DNA of 64,000 bases from Nitrospiria bacterium (GTDB lineage Bacteria > Nitrospirota > UBA9217), in NCBI GenBank assembly GCA_919902495.1, contig CAKKRC010000038.1, positions 18,586 through 82,585 of the forward strand, in the 5' to 3' direction. Both the position numbers and the translations under genes were made by a program. The first letter of the stretch is position 1. Each line of letters starts with the position of its first letter. The notes beneath the pieces are model-generated. The model was not told the origin of the DNA and ran no database searches. It saw only the letters and a list, made by a program, of their open reading frames with translations. This document shows positions 9,979 through 18,707 of the stretch, piece by piece.

Positions 9979-12900
9979 CTACGGCCGCTTGACCGGTATG
10001 ATGAAGCTGAACGTGCTGCCTTTGCCCGGTTCGCTTTCGACCCGGATACTGCCGCCGTGAAGCTCGACGAACCTCCTGCAGAGGCTCAACCCCAGCCCGG
10101 TGCCCGTATGTTTCCTGCTCAGGCTGGAGTCGATCTGTACGAAAGGTTGAAAGAGCTTCTTCTGGTGTTCCGGTGAGATGCCGACACCGGTGTCGGAGAC
10201 GCTGATCTCGATCAGATCAGTGGGAGTTGGGAGGTTGAGAGGTTGAGAAGTCATGTTTTTATTCTCATCTTCCCATTTTCCTACCTTCTCACCTTCTATC
10301 CGTCGCGCGGCAACGGTCACGGAGCCCCCATCCGGCGTGAACTTGAACGCATTGGAAAGGAGATTTACCAGCACCTGTTTCAGCTTTCTCCGGTCTCCGA
10401 AGAGGTCCGCGACGGAAGGCTCAATGAATGTGTCCAGCTTGATGGCATGCTTCAACGCCTTTTCCTTGAACATCATGAGCGAACCGCCGATAAGCTCCCC
10501 AACAATGACCGGTTCCGGCTCGAGTTCCATTTTGCCGGCCTCAACCTTGGAAAGGTCCAGGATGTCGTTGATCAGGCTGAGCAAATGATTGCCGCTTTTC
10601 GAAATGTCGTTCAGGAACTCGCGCTGCTTGTCCGTGGTCGGACCGGCCATGCCCATGAGCATGATCTCAGAGAACCCCATGATGGCATTGAGCGGCGTTC
10701 TGAGCTCATGGGACATGTTGGCCAGGAAGTCCGTCTTCGAGCGGCTCGCCGCGTCCGCTTCCTCCCGTCGCAGGACCAGCTCCCTGTTCACGGTCTGGAG
10801 CTCCGAATTGGTGTCCTCCAGCGCCCGGGTCCGGTCGAATACCTTGGTTTCCAACCCCACAACGAGCCGGGCGTTCTCGATCGCGATCGCCGCCTGGTTC
10901 GCGAATATCTGCATAAGCTGCACGCTGTCCGCTGGAAATGCTTCTTCGCCGCCGTAGAAGGTCAGTGCTCCAATACAGACGCCGCTTGTTGACATAAGCG
11001 GTATGGCCATGATCGATACATAGCCCCGTTTTTCCGCTTCGTTCCTCCAGGGGGCGAATTCGGGGTCGGTCACACGGGTAAGGACGGCCTTTCCTGTTTT
11101 GATCGCATTTCCCGCGGGTCCCCGGCCTGTTGGCGCATCGTCCCATGTTACTGTTATCGAATCAAGATAGCCGTCCTCCTGACCGGCATGCGCTACGGGA
11201 TGCACAGTAGCATCGGATGGGTCCACGATGCCGAGCCAAACCATTTTCATGCCGAAAACGGAATACATGATATCGCATATCTTCTGATAGATGTCGGCGA
11301 GGCTCGTGCTTATCATGAGGCTGTTGGAGGCCGTACTCAGGGCGGTGAGCTGCTTGTTGTAGTATTCGATCGCCTCTTCCGCTTTCTTTCTCTCCGTGAT
11401 GTCCCGGACCACATGGATCAGGCCGATCAGGTTCCCGTTGCTGTCGAAGCGAGGGATCGCCCGGATCTCGATGAACATGTTCAGGTGCGGCTCGAAGAGC
11501 TCGAACGACGCGGAAGCGCCGGTCTGGAGACACCCGCAGCTCGGACACCCCTCGGGAGCGTGGTCGGTCCCGTGATAGTAGGAGAAGCACTTCCGGTCCT
11601 TCATCTTCTCCAGAAGCGGCAGGCCGAGTATCTTCTCCGCAGCTTTGTTGGCCAGGATAATGTTGTAGTCCTTGTCATGCACCGTGACCATGTCCGTGAT
11701 GCTGTTGAAGGTGTGCTCCCAGTCCTGCTTGCTACTGTAAAGCTGTTCCTCAAGCTTTTTCCTCTCCGTGATGTCCTGTAGCGTTTCTATGGCGGCGATG
11801 ACGGTCCCGGCACTGTTGCGGATGGGCGCGGCATCGAAGACGACATAGCGATCCCTGCCGTTCAAGTTTTCAAACCAGTCTTCGGCGTGCAGGCCTTCCG
11901 GCAGGAGTTCAGATGCCGAGACGTCTGCGTAGAGAAACGCAAGCCTTTCCGGCTGCTTGCCCAGTACGATGTCCGCCAGGACCGGCCGATCATAGTCGTA
12001 GAATGGCTTCCACTGGTTGCTTGTTCCGACCATTTCGGCCGCCGGAACGCCCGTCAGTTCCTCGCACGCCTTGTTCCAGATCAGGACCTTATGCTCGGCA
12101 TCGAGGACGAATGTTGCGATGGCCGAGCCCATGATCATATTTTCGGTGATACGCTGCTGCTCGCGCAGACGGTTCTCCGTCTTCTTGCGGTCCGTGATAT
12201 TATGCACGATCTCAATACCCGCGATGATATCCCCCTTTGAATCCCGCAAGGGAGACGCGGTGATCTCAGCATACACTAAGCCTTTGTCCGTGGGCGCTGA
12301 CCTTTCCACGACATGCGTGCCGCCGTCCTTGAAGACCTGCGCCACTCCGCACCCCTCACACCGCTCCTCCTTCTGTTCATACGCCATGTAGCACAGCTCG
12401 CCGACATGGTCTCCGACCATCTTCTTCTGGGCCTCATTTTCATACAGTATCCTGAAATTCATGTCCTGTATGCTGATGCCGTCTCCAATGGCCGCAATAA
12501 TGCTGTCCGATCTGGCCTTTTCATCCTCTGTCCGGATCACCGCGGCCTTGAGCGCGTCCTCCATCTGCTTCCGCTCCGTGATGTCCTGCGCCGTCCCTCT
12601 GAGCAGGACCGGTCTGCCCGCCTCATTGCATACCACCTCTCCCTGCGAATGAATGACCGCCGTCGTTCCATCCGGCTTCACAATGCGGAAGTCAGAACTG
12701 TACGGCTTCTTTGATTGTATTGCCTCCTGAACGCTCTTTTTTTGGCTTTCCCGGTCTTCCGGTTGAATGAGGTCCTGCAGGATCTCGTAGCTCGGCGCCA
12801 CCCGTTCAGGATCCAATCCGAAAATGCGGAAGAGCTCTTTGGACCATAAGACGGAATTCGTGGCAAGGTCCCGCTCCCAGCTTCCGATTCCGGCGATCCT

Positions 12901-14544
12901 CTGTGATTCCGCAAGCTGCAATTCGCGCTTCCGCAGCATCTCCTCGGATCTTTTTCTCTCCGTGATGTCCCTGATGACGCTCAGGACCGCCTTCCTGCCT
13001 TCATATTCGATGATCCTCGAATTGATCTCCACCGGCATGATGGCGCCGCTTCTTTTTATGTGCGCGGACTCGAACACTGCCTGGCCGTATTTGGCTATCT
13101 GCGCGATCCGTTCCGGGACTCTGGCGGCAAATTCCGGCGGGTCAAGCTGTGCAACGCGCTTTGCCAGCATTTCCTCCTTGGTATACCCGAGGCGTTCATA
13201 GCCGGTCCTGTTGATGTCGATGAATTTCCCTTCCATGTCGAGAATGAACACGGAGTCGCTGGCAGATTCGAAAAAGTTCCTGAATTTACTTTCACTCTCT
13301 CTGAGCGCGTCTTCCAGCTGTTTGCGGCTGGTGATGTCCTGCAGGATGTGCACCGCCCCCTGCAGGGTTCCGGCTCCGTCCACGATCGGGTCCGCCGAGG
13401 CCTCGAACCATTGCTCTCCCTGTTTGAACACGACGGTCTCCCGCTTCAGGGTCCTCTGGCTCTTGAGGAACGGGCATCCCTCCCTTTGACCGCCGACGCA
13501 GTTGCACCGTTCCTCGCACGCGTGTCCGATGATTTCGGAGAATGGCCTATTTGCAAGCGCCGCCATGGACTTGTTGCACCGCAGTATTCTGCCGTCCGCG
13601 TCCAGCAGCGCGACAGCGTCGGTCATCGCGTCGAACGTGGCGCGCCATTCGTCCGATGCGTGCCGGATGGCTTTTTCCAGCCGCGTCCTCTCCGTGACAT
13701 CGTTTGCCAGGACCAGCTCCGCCTTCCTGCCCAGGAACGGCAGGGTGTGCGACGTGATCTCTACGTCGATGATGGTCCCGTCCTTTTTCCGGTGCTTCCA
13801 TGTACCGGCCTCATCAAAACCCTCGTGCGTTCCGGCCAGGTGTTCGAGCAGCGCCGGCACGTCCTCAGGCGGCCGGATGTCCTTGATGGTCATGCCGAGG
13901 AACTCCTGCCGCGAGAAGCTGTACTTCCGCACCGCCGCGTCGTTCACCGCGCGGAACGCAAGGTTTTCCAGGTCGTAGACCCACATGGGCTGCGGGCTGT
14001 TCTCGAACAGACCGCGGTAGATGGCCTCGCTTTCCCGGAGGTCCTCCTGCGTCCGCTCCAGTTCGGCCGTGGTGGACTCCAACTGCCGCACCTTTTCCTC
14101 GAGCAGGGTCGCAACGATCCGGGAATATTCTTCGGCCAATTTTGCCGATCCTCCGGCAACGCCGGGCGCGGTCGCAGGCGGTTTCGCCGTTGCCGCGCGG
14201 ACCGCCTCCAAGATCACCGCCGGCTTCTGAGGCTTGACAAGGAACGCATCGGCGCCCAGGGAGCGCGCAAGTTCCAGTTCGCGCTGGCCCGTGAAGACCG
14301 CCGAAAGAAAGATGAACGGGATGTTCGAGAGGCCGGCGTCCGCTTTCAACGCCTGGAGGAACTGAAATCCGTCCATGACGGGCATAAGCCCGTCGCTGAT
14401 GATCAGACCGGGCCTGTGCTCCCGTGCCCGCGCAAGACCTTCCTGCCCGTTGGCGGCTTCCACTACAGCATGCCCCTGTTCACTGAGGAGCAGCATCAGG
14501 AATGTGCGGACGTTCTCATCATCTTCCACGATCAGAATGTTCAT
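9979..14544 (-). CDS. giant soluble hybrid histidine kinase: receiver, seven PAS, GAF, HisKA, ATPase
   Basis: 1521 residues without a clear membrane segment. An N-terminal receiver (D51 in IISDGLMP) is followed by about seven PAS domains, a GAF domain (about 1090-1250), HisKA with H1279 in MSHELRTPL, and a terminal ATPase domain ending in GTGLGLSLCRRFV. Three PAS modules carry cysteine clusters (CEERCNC with GCPF, ERCEGCG, GCPSCGC), seen in some anaerobe PAS sensors and suggestive of redox or metal sensing; that role is inference. An insertion at about residues 1414-1441, between the ATPase N box and the DTGVGI box, is encoded by a low-complexity inverted repeat. The start overlaps the stop of the receiver gene at 14541-14972, giving coupling. 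Confidence 0.88.
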   Translation of the reverse strand: MNILIVEDDENVRTFLMLLLSEQGHAVVEAANGQEGLARAREHRPGLIISDGLMPVMDGFQFLQALKADAGLSNIPFIFLSAVFTGQRELELARSLGADAFLVKPQKPAVILEAVRAATAKPPATAPGVAGGSAKLAEEYSRIVATLLEEKVRQLESTTAELERTQEDLRESEAIYRGLFENSPQPMWVYDLENLAFRAVNDAAVRKYSFSRQEFLGMTIKDIRPPEDVPALLEHLAGTHEGFDEAGTWKHRKKDGTIIDVEITSHTLPFLGRKAELVLANDVTERTRLEKAIRHASDEWRATFDAMTDAVALLDADGRILRCNKSMAALANRPFSEIIGHACEERCNCVGGQREGCPFLKSQRTLKRETVVFKQGEQWFEASADPIVDGAGTLQGAVHILQDITSRKQLEDALRESESKFRNFFESASDSVFILDMEGKFIDINRTGYERLGYTKEEMLAKRVAQLDPPEFAARVPERIAQIAKYGQAVFESAHIKRSGAIMPVEINSRIIEYEGRKAVLSVIRDITERKRSEEMLRKRELQLAESQRIAGIGSWERDLATNSVLWSKELFRIFGLDPERVAPSYEILQDLIQPEDRESQKKSVQEAIQSKKPYSSDFRIVKPDGTTAVIHSQGEVVCNEAGRPVLLRGTAQDITERKQMEDALKAAVIRTEDEKARSDSIIAAIGDGISIQDMNFRILYENEAQKKMVGDHVGELCYMAYEQKEERCEGCGVAQVFKDGGTHVVERSAPTDKGLVYAEITASPLRDSKGDIIAGIEIVHNITDRKKTENRLREQQRITENMIMGSAIATFVLDAEHKVLIWNKACEELTGVPAAEMVGTSNQWKPFYDYDRPVLADIVLGKQPERLAFLYADVSASELLPEGLHAEDWFENLNGRDRYVVFDAAPIRNSAGTVIAAIETLQDITERKKLEEQLYSSKQDWEHTFNSITDMVTVHDKDYNIILANKAAEKILGLPLLEKMKDRKCFSYYHGTDHAPEGCPSCGCLQTGASASFELFEPHLNMFIEIRAIPRFDSNGNLIGLIHVVRDITERKKAEEAIEYYNKQLTALSTASNSLMISTSLADIYQKICDIMYSVFGMKMVWLGIVDPSDATVHPVAHAGQEDGYLDSITVTWDDAPTGRGPAGNAIKTGKAVLTRVTDPEFAPWRNEAEKRGYVSIMAIPLMSTSGVCIGALTFYGGEEAFPADSVQLMQIFANQAAIAIENARLVVGLETKVFDRTRALEDTNSELQTVNRELVLRREEADAASRSKTDFLANMSHELRTPLNAIMGFSEIMLMGMAGPTTDKQREFLNDISKSGNHLLSLINDILDLSKVEAGKMELEPEPVIVGELIGGSLMMFKEKALKHAIKLDTFIEPSVADLFGDRRKLKQVLVNLLSNAFKFTPDGGSVTVAARRIEGEKVGKWEDENKNMTSQPLNLPTPTDLIEISVSDTGVGISPEHQKKLFQPFVQIDSSLSRKHTGTGLGLSLCRRFVELHGGSIRVESEPGKGSTFSFIIPVKRP
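10223..10302. repeat. in-frame inverted word repeat inside the giant kinase ATPase domain
   Basis: The plus strand has GGGAGTTGGGAGGTTGAGAG-type words at 10223-10250, answered by complementary words (CTTCCC, CCTACC, CTTCTCACC) at 10266-10300. The reading frame stays open and adds about 26 Lys/Glu/Asn-rich residues between the N and G1 boxes, a position where ATPase domains tolerate variation. Confidence 0.65.
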
Positions 14545-14972
14545 AGTAAGACTCCCTGTTCGTCCTCATGGCCGCTTTTTGTATCGGCATTCGGCGCTGC
14601 GATCTTAATTGCATCGAGCTGTTCCCGGATCGACGGCAGCAGCATGTCCTGGAGCTGTCGCTTCGGCACGTACGCGTGTGCGCCGGCAGTCGCGGCTTCC
14701 CGACGATATTGTTCCTCTTCATGGATGGACAACATGACGACCCGGAGCCGCGGATACCGCGCGGTCAGGGTCCGGGCGGTTTCAATGCCGTTCATGCCGG
14801 GCAGCCCGATGTCCATCACGGCGATGGAAATCGGGACCGATCCGGCGCGTTTCAGGGCCTCCTCTCCGGAGGCGGCTTCGAGAATGCGGCAGTCCGGAAA
14901 CTCCGGGGAAAGCCACTCATGCAACAGCGCACGGAGACGGGCATTGTCATCGACGATCAGGATGGTTTCCAT
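14541..14972 (-). CDS. single-domain response regulator receiver
   Basis: 143 residues from the ATG at 14972 (METILIVDD). The receiver has the acidic pair DD, acceptor D in AVMDIGLPGMNG and K in YVPKRQL. The sequence resembles NarL-type receivers but stops after a short charged tail without an HTH. It overlaps the giant kinase start by four bases, so the two are co-translated. It may act as phosphate sink or relay for that kinase, which itself has only an N-terminal receiver. Confidence 0.85.
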   Translation of the reverse strand: METILIVDDNARLRALLHEWLSPEFPDCRILEAASGEEALKRAGSVPISIAVMDIGLPGMNGIETARTLTARYPRLRVVMLSIHEEEQYRREAATAGAHAYVPKRQLQDMLLPSIREQLDAIKIAAPNADTKSGHEDEQGVLL

Positions 14973-15116
14973 GAATTGACCCCTGCACAACCCCTTATCC
15001 GGTCTTGTTCAGTGCTTGACGATCATATGATGACACGCTGCGGGAGTGGTGTCTGTAGGGAGAGTATGACAAAAAGGAAGGGGCAGGTGCTTAGGCTGAA
15101 GGCTGACGACTGAAGG

Positions 15117-15764
15117 CTATTCTTCCCCGGTCACGCCGTGCTGAAGGGCGAACTTGACGAGCCCGGCGACATCATGCACATCGAGCTTCTGCATGATGCG
15201 GCTGCGGTAGGTCTCCACGGTCTTGGGGGAAAGGTTGATGGCGGAAGCGATCTCCGCACTGGACCTGCCTTCGACAACAAGCTGGAGCACTTCGCGCTCC
15301 CGCTCGCTCAGGCGCTCCAGCGGGCTCCGGGCGCGGGAAAGGGCCGGGCCGCCGGCAACGCTGCCCGCATCGCCGATCTTTTCGCTCAGATAACGTCTCC
15401 CCGCGTGAACGGCCCTGACCGCCTTCACCACTTCGGATCCCGCGGATTCCTTGAGGAGGTATCCGGCCGCGCCTGCCTGGAGGGAGCGGAAGACGTGCTC
15501 GGACGTCGCGTGCATGGAAAGCATGATGGTGCGCGTCCGCGGGGAGGCCTCCCGGATCCTGAGCGCGGCCTCGATGCCGTTCAGTTCGGGCATGGCAATG
15601 TCCAGGACGGCAACATCAGGAGAGAGCTTTTGTACGAGTTTGACCGCCTCGCGTCCGTTCGACGCCAGACCGACAACCGTGATGTCCCGCTGACCTTCGA
15701 GCAGAAGCTTGAGCCCGTCACGCACCACGGCATGGTCATCAGCGAGCACGACCGAAATGCTCAT
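15117..15764 (-). CDS. NarL/LuxR-family response regulator
   Basis: 215 residues. The receiver (1-120) has acceptor D55 in VAVLDIAMPELNG. The LuxR-type HTH at about 150-210 contains LSEREREVLQLV and LSPKTVETYRSRIMQKL, the recognition helix signature. I chose the ATG at 15764 because an upstream extension would have no receiver homology and this start overlaps the stop of the kinase gene in an ATGA junction. With the preceding HisKA_3 kinase it forms a NarX/NarL-like two-component pair, acting as a DNA-binding transcription regulator. Target genes are not evident. Confidence 0.9.
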   Translation of the reverse strand: MSISVVLADDHAVVRDGLKLLLEGQRDITVVGLASNGREAVKLVQKLSPDVAVLDIAMPELNGIEAALRIREASPRTRTIMLSMHATSEHVFRSLQAGAAGYLLKESAGSEVVKAVRAVHAGRRYLSEKIGDAGSVAGGPALSRARSPLERLSEREREVLQLVVEGRSSAEIASAINLSPKTVETYRSRIMQKLDVHDVAGLVKFALQHGVTGEE

Positions 15765-16966
15765 GCAGCTACCTCCGCGACCACCTGCGTGCCCTGTCCG
15801 GGCGCGCTTTCGACGCGGCAGGTGCCGCCGATCATACGGGCCCGCTCCGCCATGTTCTGGAGGCCCCACGTCGGATCCTGCGCCGTGACCTGAACGCCGG
15901 GGTCGAATCCTCTGCCGTCATCCCGCACGGTCATGCGGACCAGGGAGCCTTCGTCCTCCAGCCGCACCTGGACGCGGGAGGCCGAGGCGTGCTTCGCCAC
16001 GTTCGTCAGCGCTTCCTGCAGGATGCGGAACAGCGTGATCTCTATGGCCGGGTCCATGCGTCGCTGCCCGCGCGGAGCGGTCACCTCGACAACAAGGTCC
16101 GCGCGTGCGCCGAACTCCTTCGCGTACCATTCCACGGCGGCGGCGAGTCCATAATCATCAAGAAGCGGAGGTCTGAGCTCGATCATGAGCTCCCGGACGC
16201 GGGCGGTCGTCTCCTCAAGAAGTTTGAGCGAGTCGTCGATGCGCCCATGGAGGGGTACTGTGCCTGACGGGGGCAATTGCGTGCGAAGAATGTTGAGGCT
16301 GATGCCGAGGGCCGTGAGGTTCTGTCCCACCTGGTCATGCAGCTCCCGCGCGATGCGGCGGCGCTCCTGCTCCTCGGCATCGGCGAGCCTGGCCGAAAGC
16401 GCGCGGAGCTCCTCGTGCTGCCGGCGGACGGTTTTCTCGGCCGACCGCCGCTCGGCGATCTCGCGTTCCAGGTCGATGACCTTCTCCTCCAGCTTCGACG
16501 CGACGACCGCGCTGTACTGCTTCAGGAAGGAGTCGTCGTCCATGACGGCAGCGGGCTGCTCTGCGGTCGACCGGGGCGTCCGTGACCTGATCTGCGATAT
16601 CCTTTCCCAGAGGACCGGCGCGCTCAGCGGCTTTACCAGAAAATCCTCGGCGCCCAAAGAAGCGGCGAGCTGGCTCTCTTTTCCACCCGTGTAGACCGCC
16701 GTATAAAAAACAAAGGGAATGGCGCGGAGCCGGCTGTCCTCCTTCAGGCTCTTGAGGAACTGGTAGCCGTCCATGCGGGGCATCAACGCATCGGAGATGA
16801 TGAGGTCGGGCATGCTGTGGAGTGCGCGAGCGAGCCCCTCCTGCCCGTCCGCCGCCTCGACGACCGCGCAGCCATAATGTTCGAAGATGCTCCGGAGGAT
16901 CAACCGGTCCGTTGCGTTGTCGTCAACCAGGAGGATCGTCGTCTTCATGTCGTTTTTGTCGTCCAT
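15761..16966 (-). CDS. receiver-HisKA_3 histidine kinase (NarX/UhpB type), cytoplasmic
   Basis: 401 residues. The N-terminal receiver carries D59 in IISDALMP. A coiled coil (about 155-200) leads to the HisKA_3 dimerisation domain with H210 in RRRIARELHDQVG, then an ATPase domain with DDGRGFDPG. No membrane helix is present, so the input is through the receiver. It is translationally coupled to the NarL-type regulator downstream, its likely partner. A dispersed hairpin element copy ends 22 bases upstream of the start. Confidence 0.88.
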   Translation of the reverse strand: MDDKNDMKTTILLVDDNATDRLILRSIFEHYGCAVVEAADGQEGLARALHSMPDLIISDALMPRMDGYQFLKSLKEDSRLRAIPFVFYTAVYTGGKESQLAASLGAEDFLVKPLSAPVLWERISQIRSRTPRSTAEQPAAVMDDDSFLKQYSAVVASKLEEKVIDLEREIAERRSAEKTVRRQHEELRALSARLADAEEQERRRIARELHDQVGQNLTALGISLNILRTQLPPSGTVPLHGRIDDSLKLLEETTARVRELMIELRPPLLDDYGLAAAVEWYAKEFGARADLVVEVTAPRGQRRMDPAIEITLFRILQEALTNVAKHASASRVQVRLEDEGSLVRMTVRDDGRGFDPGVQVTAQDPTWGLQNMAERARMIGGTCRVESAPGQGTQVVAEVAA

Positions 16967-16988
16967 CGGTCTTATTTGTCCAATCAGT

Positions 16989-17173
16989 CCCTAACCCGGA
17001 CAAGCCGGAACCAAAATATGCCACGAAGACACAAAGGCACGAAGAAAGCAAAATCTCTTAGCCGCAAAAAGGCACAAAATACACAAAGAAACCCTTCCTG
17101 TTTGCGTCTCTTGCGCTTTTTTGCGGAAAATATTCTTGCCATTTTGAGTAGAATTTAATTCCTTAGTTACTAA
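16989..17173. repeat. dispersed hairpin element, copy 2 of 4
   Basis: Left end CCCTAACCCGGACAAGCCGG (from 16989) is identical to the end of copy 1. Right end is the complement of TTAGTAACTAAGGAATTAAA, closing at 17173. The interior holds CACGAAG/CACAAAG words answered by CTTGCGCTTTTTTGCGG. It lies between a 3'-end fragment of the restriction gene and the NarX-like kinase gene, in the opposite orientation to copy 1 relative to transcription. Confidence 0.82.
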
Positions 17174-17178
17174 TTGCT

Positions 17179-17297
17179 CTATTCTCCCGCAGTCCCTTCC
17201 ACGATCTTGATCTCTTCCTCCGTCAAACCGTACAACTCATATACCAACTGATCGATCTGCCGGTCGGTGGCGTCGATCCGCGCTGGAGGGCGGTCTT
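17179..17297 (-). pseudogene. third copy of the restriction-modification gene 3' end (fragment A)
   Basis: About 99 bases (17199-17297) match the last part of the type IIG gene (18721-18820) and fragment B, at roughly 90-95 percent by eye. It encodes the same QIDQLVYELYGLTEEEIKI tail, but has a one-base deletion near 17280. It ends with its own tail VEGTAGE and a TAG at 17179. There is no start; it is a remnant. It lies just beyond the DUF433/DUF5615 pair, making a gene-end, TA pair, gene-end, TA pair, gene-end series. Confidence 0.85.
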
Positions 17298-17360
17298 CGT
17301 GAACGTGACTGAGATAAAATGCATCAAGATTATTGCTTCCGAAGTCGAACGCTATGACGT

Positions 17361-17732
17361 CTATTCCTTGGCGAACGGAAAACGACGAATACGATGGCGG
17401 GCTTCTTCCACGACTATGATAGCGCCGGTCTCAAGGGATGACTGCGAACCTTCCAGCACTGTTTTCAGCCGGTCGATGACATGCGGCGTTCGAGCGTTGT
17501 GCAGTCTGAACAGTATAACGCTGACTGACCGCCCACCGGCAAGCGCCACGATCTCACCAAAGTCGAGATCAAAGGTAATGATAATGCGGCGCTCGGCGGC
17601 GGCTTTTTCAAAGATGTCTCCGTTCGGCATGCGCTGCAATCCTTCGTCGCGAAGGTGCATCGCATCATGCCCCCCGGAGCGAAGCCACTGAACAACCCTC
17701 AGGGAGACGCCCATATCCGCCAGAAATCTCAT
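17361..17732 (-). CDS. DUF5615 PIN-like protein, probable toxin
   Basis: 123 residues. The start RFLADMGVSLRVVQWLRSGG and the middle ERRIIITFDLDFGEIV match the DUF5615 (Mut7-C/PIN-like) pattern of an early Asp, a helix ending in GHDA, and a second acidic cluster. Members are predicted RNases paired with DUF433 antitoxins. The DUF433 gene is ten bases upstream on the same strand, so they form an operon. It lies between two restriction-gene 3' fragments. Toxicity is inferred from family pairing. Confidence 0.8.
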   Translation of the reverse strand: MRFLADMGVSLRVVQWLRSGGHDAMHLRDEGLQRMPNGDIFEKAAAERRIIITFDLDFGEIVALAGGRSVSVILFRLHNARTPHVIDRLKTVLEGSQSSLETGAIIVVEEARHRIRRFPFAKE

Positions 17733-17741
17733 AGGTGTACT

Positions 17742-17957
17742 CTATACGGTGGAAACTTCTTCCTGGGTCAACCATGCGGCGTATTCCAGGGCCTGTTGGA
17801 CGTCGGCGCGTTCCAGATCAGGGTAATCGGCCAGCACCTCTTCCACGGTCGCGCCATGGGCGATCTGGCCCATGATGACGGAAACCGGGATGCGCATCCC
17901 GCGAATGCAGGCTCGCCCCCCCATGATCTTAGTGTCGAATGTTATTCTCTCGAACAT
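17742..17957 (-). CDS. DUF433 protein, probable antitoxin
   Basis: 71 residues. The sequence has the DUF433 core: I-x-G-x-A-C-I-x-G-x-R-I-P-V near the start, then GATVEEVLADYPDLERADVQQAL, a small HTH-like fold, and an AAWL tail. DUF433 proteins are commonly the first gene of a pair with DUF5615, and that order holds here. It probably binds DNA and neutralises the downstream product. It follows fragment B of the restriction gene. Confidence 0.85.
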   Translation of the reverse strand: MFERITFDTKIMGGRACIRGMRIPVSVIMGQIAHGATVEEVLADYPDLERADVQQALEYAAWLTQEEVSTV

Positions 17958-18023
17958 ATCCTATACCTCTCTTGCCGCCAAGGTACGAACATCTTACCAC
18001 ATAAAATCTCATTTTTGCACTGC

Positions 18024-18133
18024 CTATCCCGCCACGATCCTGATCTCCTCCTCCGTCAAACCGTACAACTCATACACCAACTGATCGATCTGCCGGTCGG
18101 TGGCGTCGATCTGGCGCTGGAGGGCGGTCTTTT
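18024..18133 (-). pseudogene. second copy of the restriction-modification gene 3' end (fragment B)
   Basis: Bases 18032-18133 match 18721-18822 with about six mismatches in 102 by eye. The match starts in the same codons (the ALQRQIDATDRQID region) and ends at the same place, after which the tail differs (IVAG, stop TAG at 18024). No start codon or upstream part of the gene is present. It separates the DUF4258/DUF2283-like pair from the DUF433/DUF5615 pair. Confidence 0.87.
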
Positions 18134-18201
18134 ATCGACGTCGGGGGATAAAAAAGTCCCGCTTGTTCATCCAAACGGAGTTTGCCTGCTGATATCATCA
18201 C

Positions 18202-18411
18202 CTATGCCGGAATAAGATCAGCGATCAACGGTTTTTCCTTCGTCAAACGGCTTACGCCCATGACAGTGAAGCCAAGCACATTGCCCTGCTCGTCCACACG
18301 CTCCATCACTGCTTCGTTATTCGTTTCCTTCATATAGCCGGCCTTTTCAGAGAACTGGACTTCCAGGAAATCCCCCTCTGGATCAAACCAAACCTTTATT
18401 TGCTGGGCCAT
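18202..18411 (-). CDS. DUF2283-like small protein, probable antitoxin
   Basis: 69 residues. The pattern V-W-F-D-P-E-G-D-F-L-E-V-Q-F, then MERVDEQGNVLGFTVMGVS, fits DUF2283, a short beta-rich family often encoded next to BrnT/DUF4258-like toxins. The start overlaps the upstream toxin-like gene by 16 bases and has GGGGGT as Shine-Dalgarno. It is followed by fragment B of the restriction gene. The antitoxin role is inferred from this pairing. Confidence 0.7.
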   Translation of the reverse strand: MAQQIKVWFDPEGDFLEVQFSEKAGYMKETNNEAVMERVDEQGNVLGFTVMGVSRLTKEKPLIADLIPA

Positions 18412-18707
18412 AGTTGTACCCCCTTTTTCGGCTTATCAGTCAGATACGCGGTAAGCACAAATGCATCCTCTGCTTCATACTTTACCACAGCACATAACCA
18501 CTTGTCACCAACCAAGGTACCATAATAGTAGCGATAGTTCAGGTTCGCCGACGTATCGGCTCCGGATCGTATGACCAGATGAGGTTTGAGCAATGTTTCC
18601 TCAAGTGCAGCTTCCATATCGACCATTTCAGGGTGCTCCTTGATGTGTGCTAATCGTTCATCGGTCAATCGGACAGACTTGCCTTGATAATCCCTGAGCA
18701 CCTTCAT
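18396..18707 (-). CDS. small RelE/BrnT/DUF4258-like protein, probable toxin
   Basis: 103 residues. The order LTDERLAHIKEHPEM, HLVIRSGADTSANLNYRYYYG, WLCAVVKYEAEDAFVLTAYLTD resembles BrnT/RelE-fold RNases, where a strand with VxTAY near the C terminus is typical. I cannot fix the family exactly. The ATG overlaps the stop of the restriction-modification gene (ATGA), so it is translationally coupled to it, which is unusual for a toxin. It is followed by an overlapping DUF2283-like gene. Confidence 0.65.
   Translation of the reverse strand: MKVLRDYQGKSVRLTDERLAHIKEHPEMVDMEAALEETLLKPHLVIRSGADTSANLNYRYYYGTLVGDKWLCAVVKYEAEDAFVLTAYLTDKPKKGVQLWPSK

Noticed and set aside
13060..14979. 639-codon plus-strand frame opposite the giant kinase and the lone receiver
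   Set aside because: It crosses two clear minus-strand genes, has no motif and shows low-complexity Arg/His-rich sequence typical of antisense reading in GC-rich DNA.
15765..15869. N-terminal extension of the NarL-type regulator by 35 codons
   Set aside because: The extension is Arg/Gly-rich antisense-like sequence overlapping the kinase gene; the ATG at 15764 starts exactly at the receiver fold.
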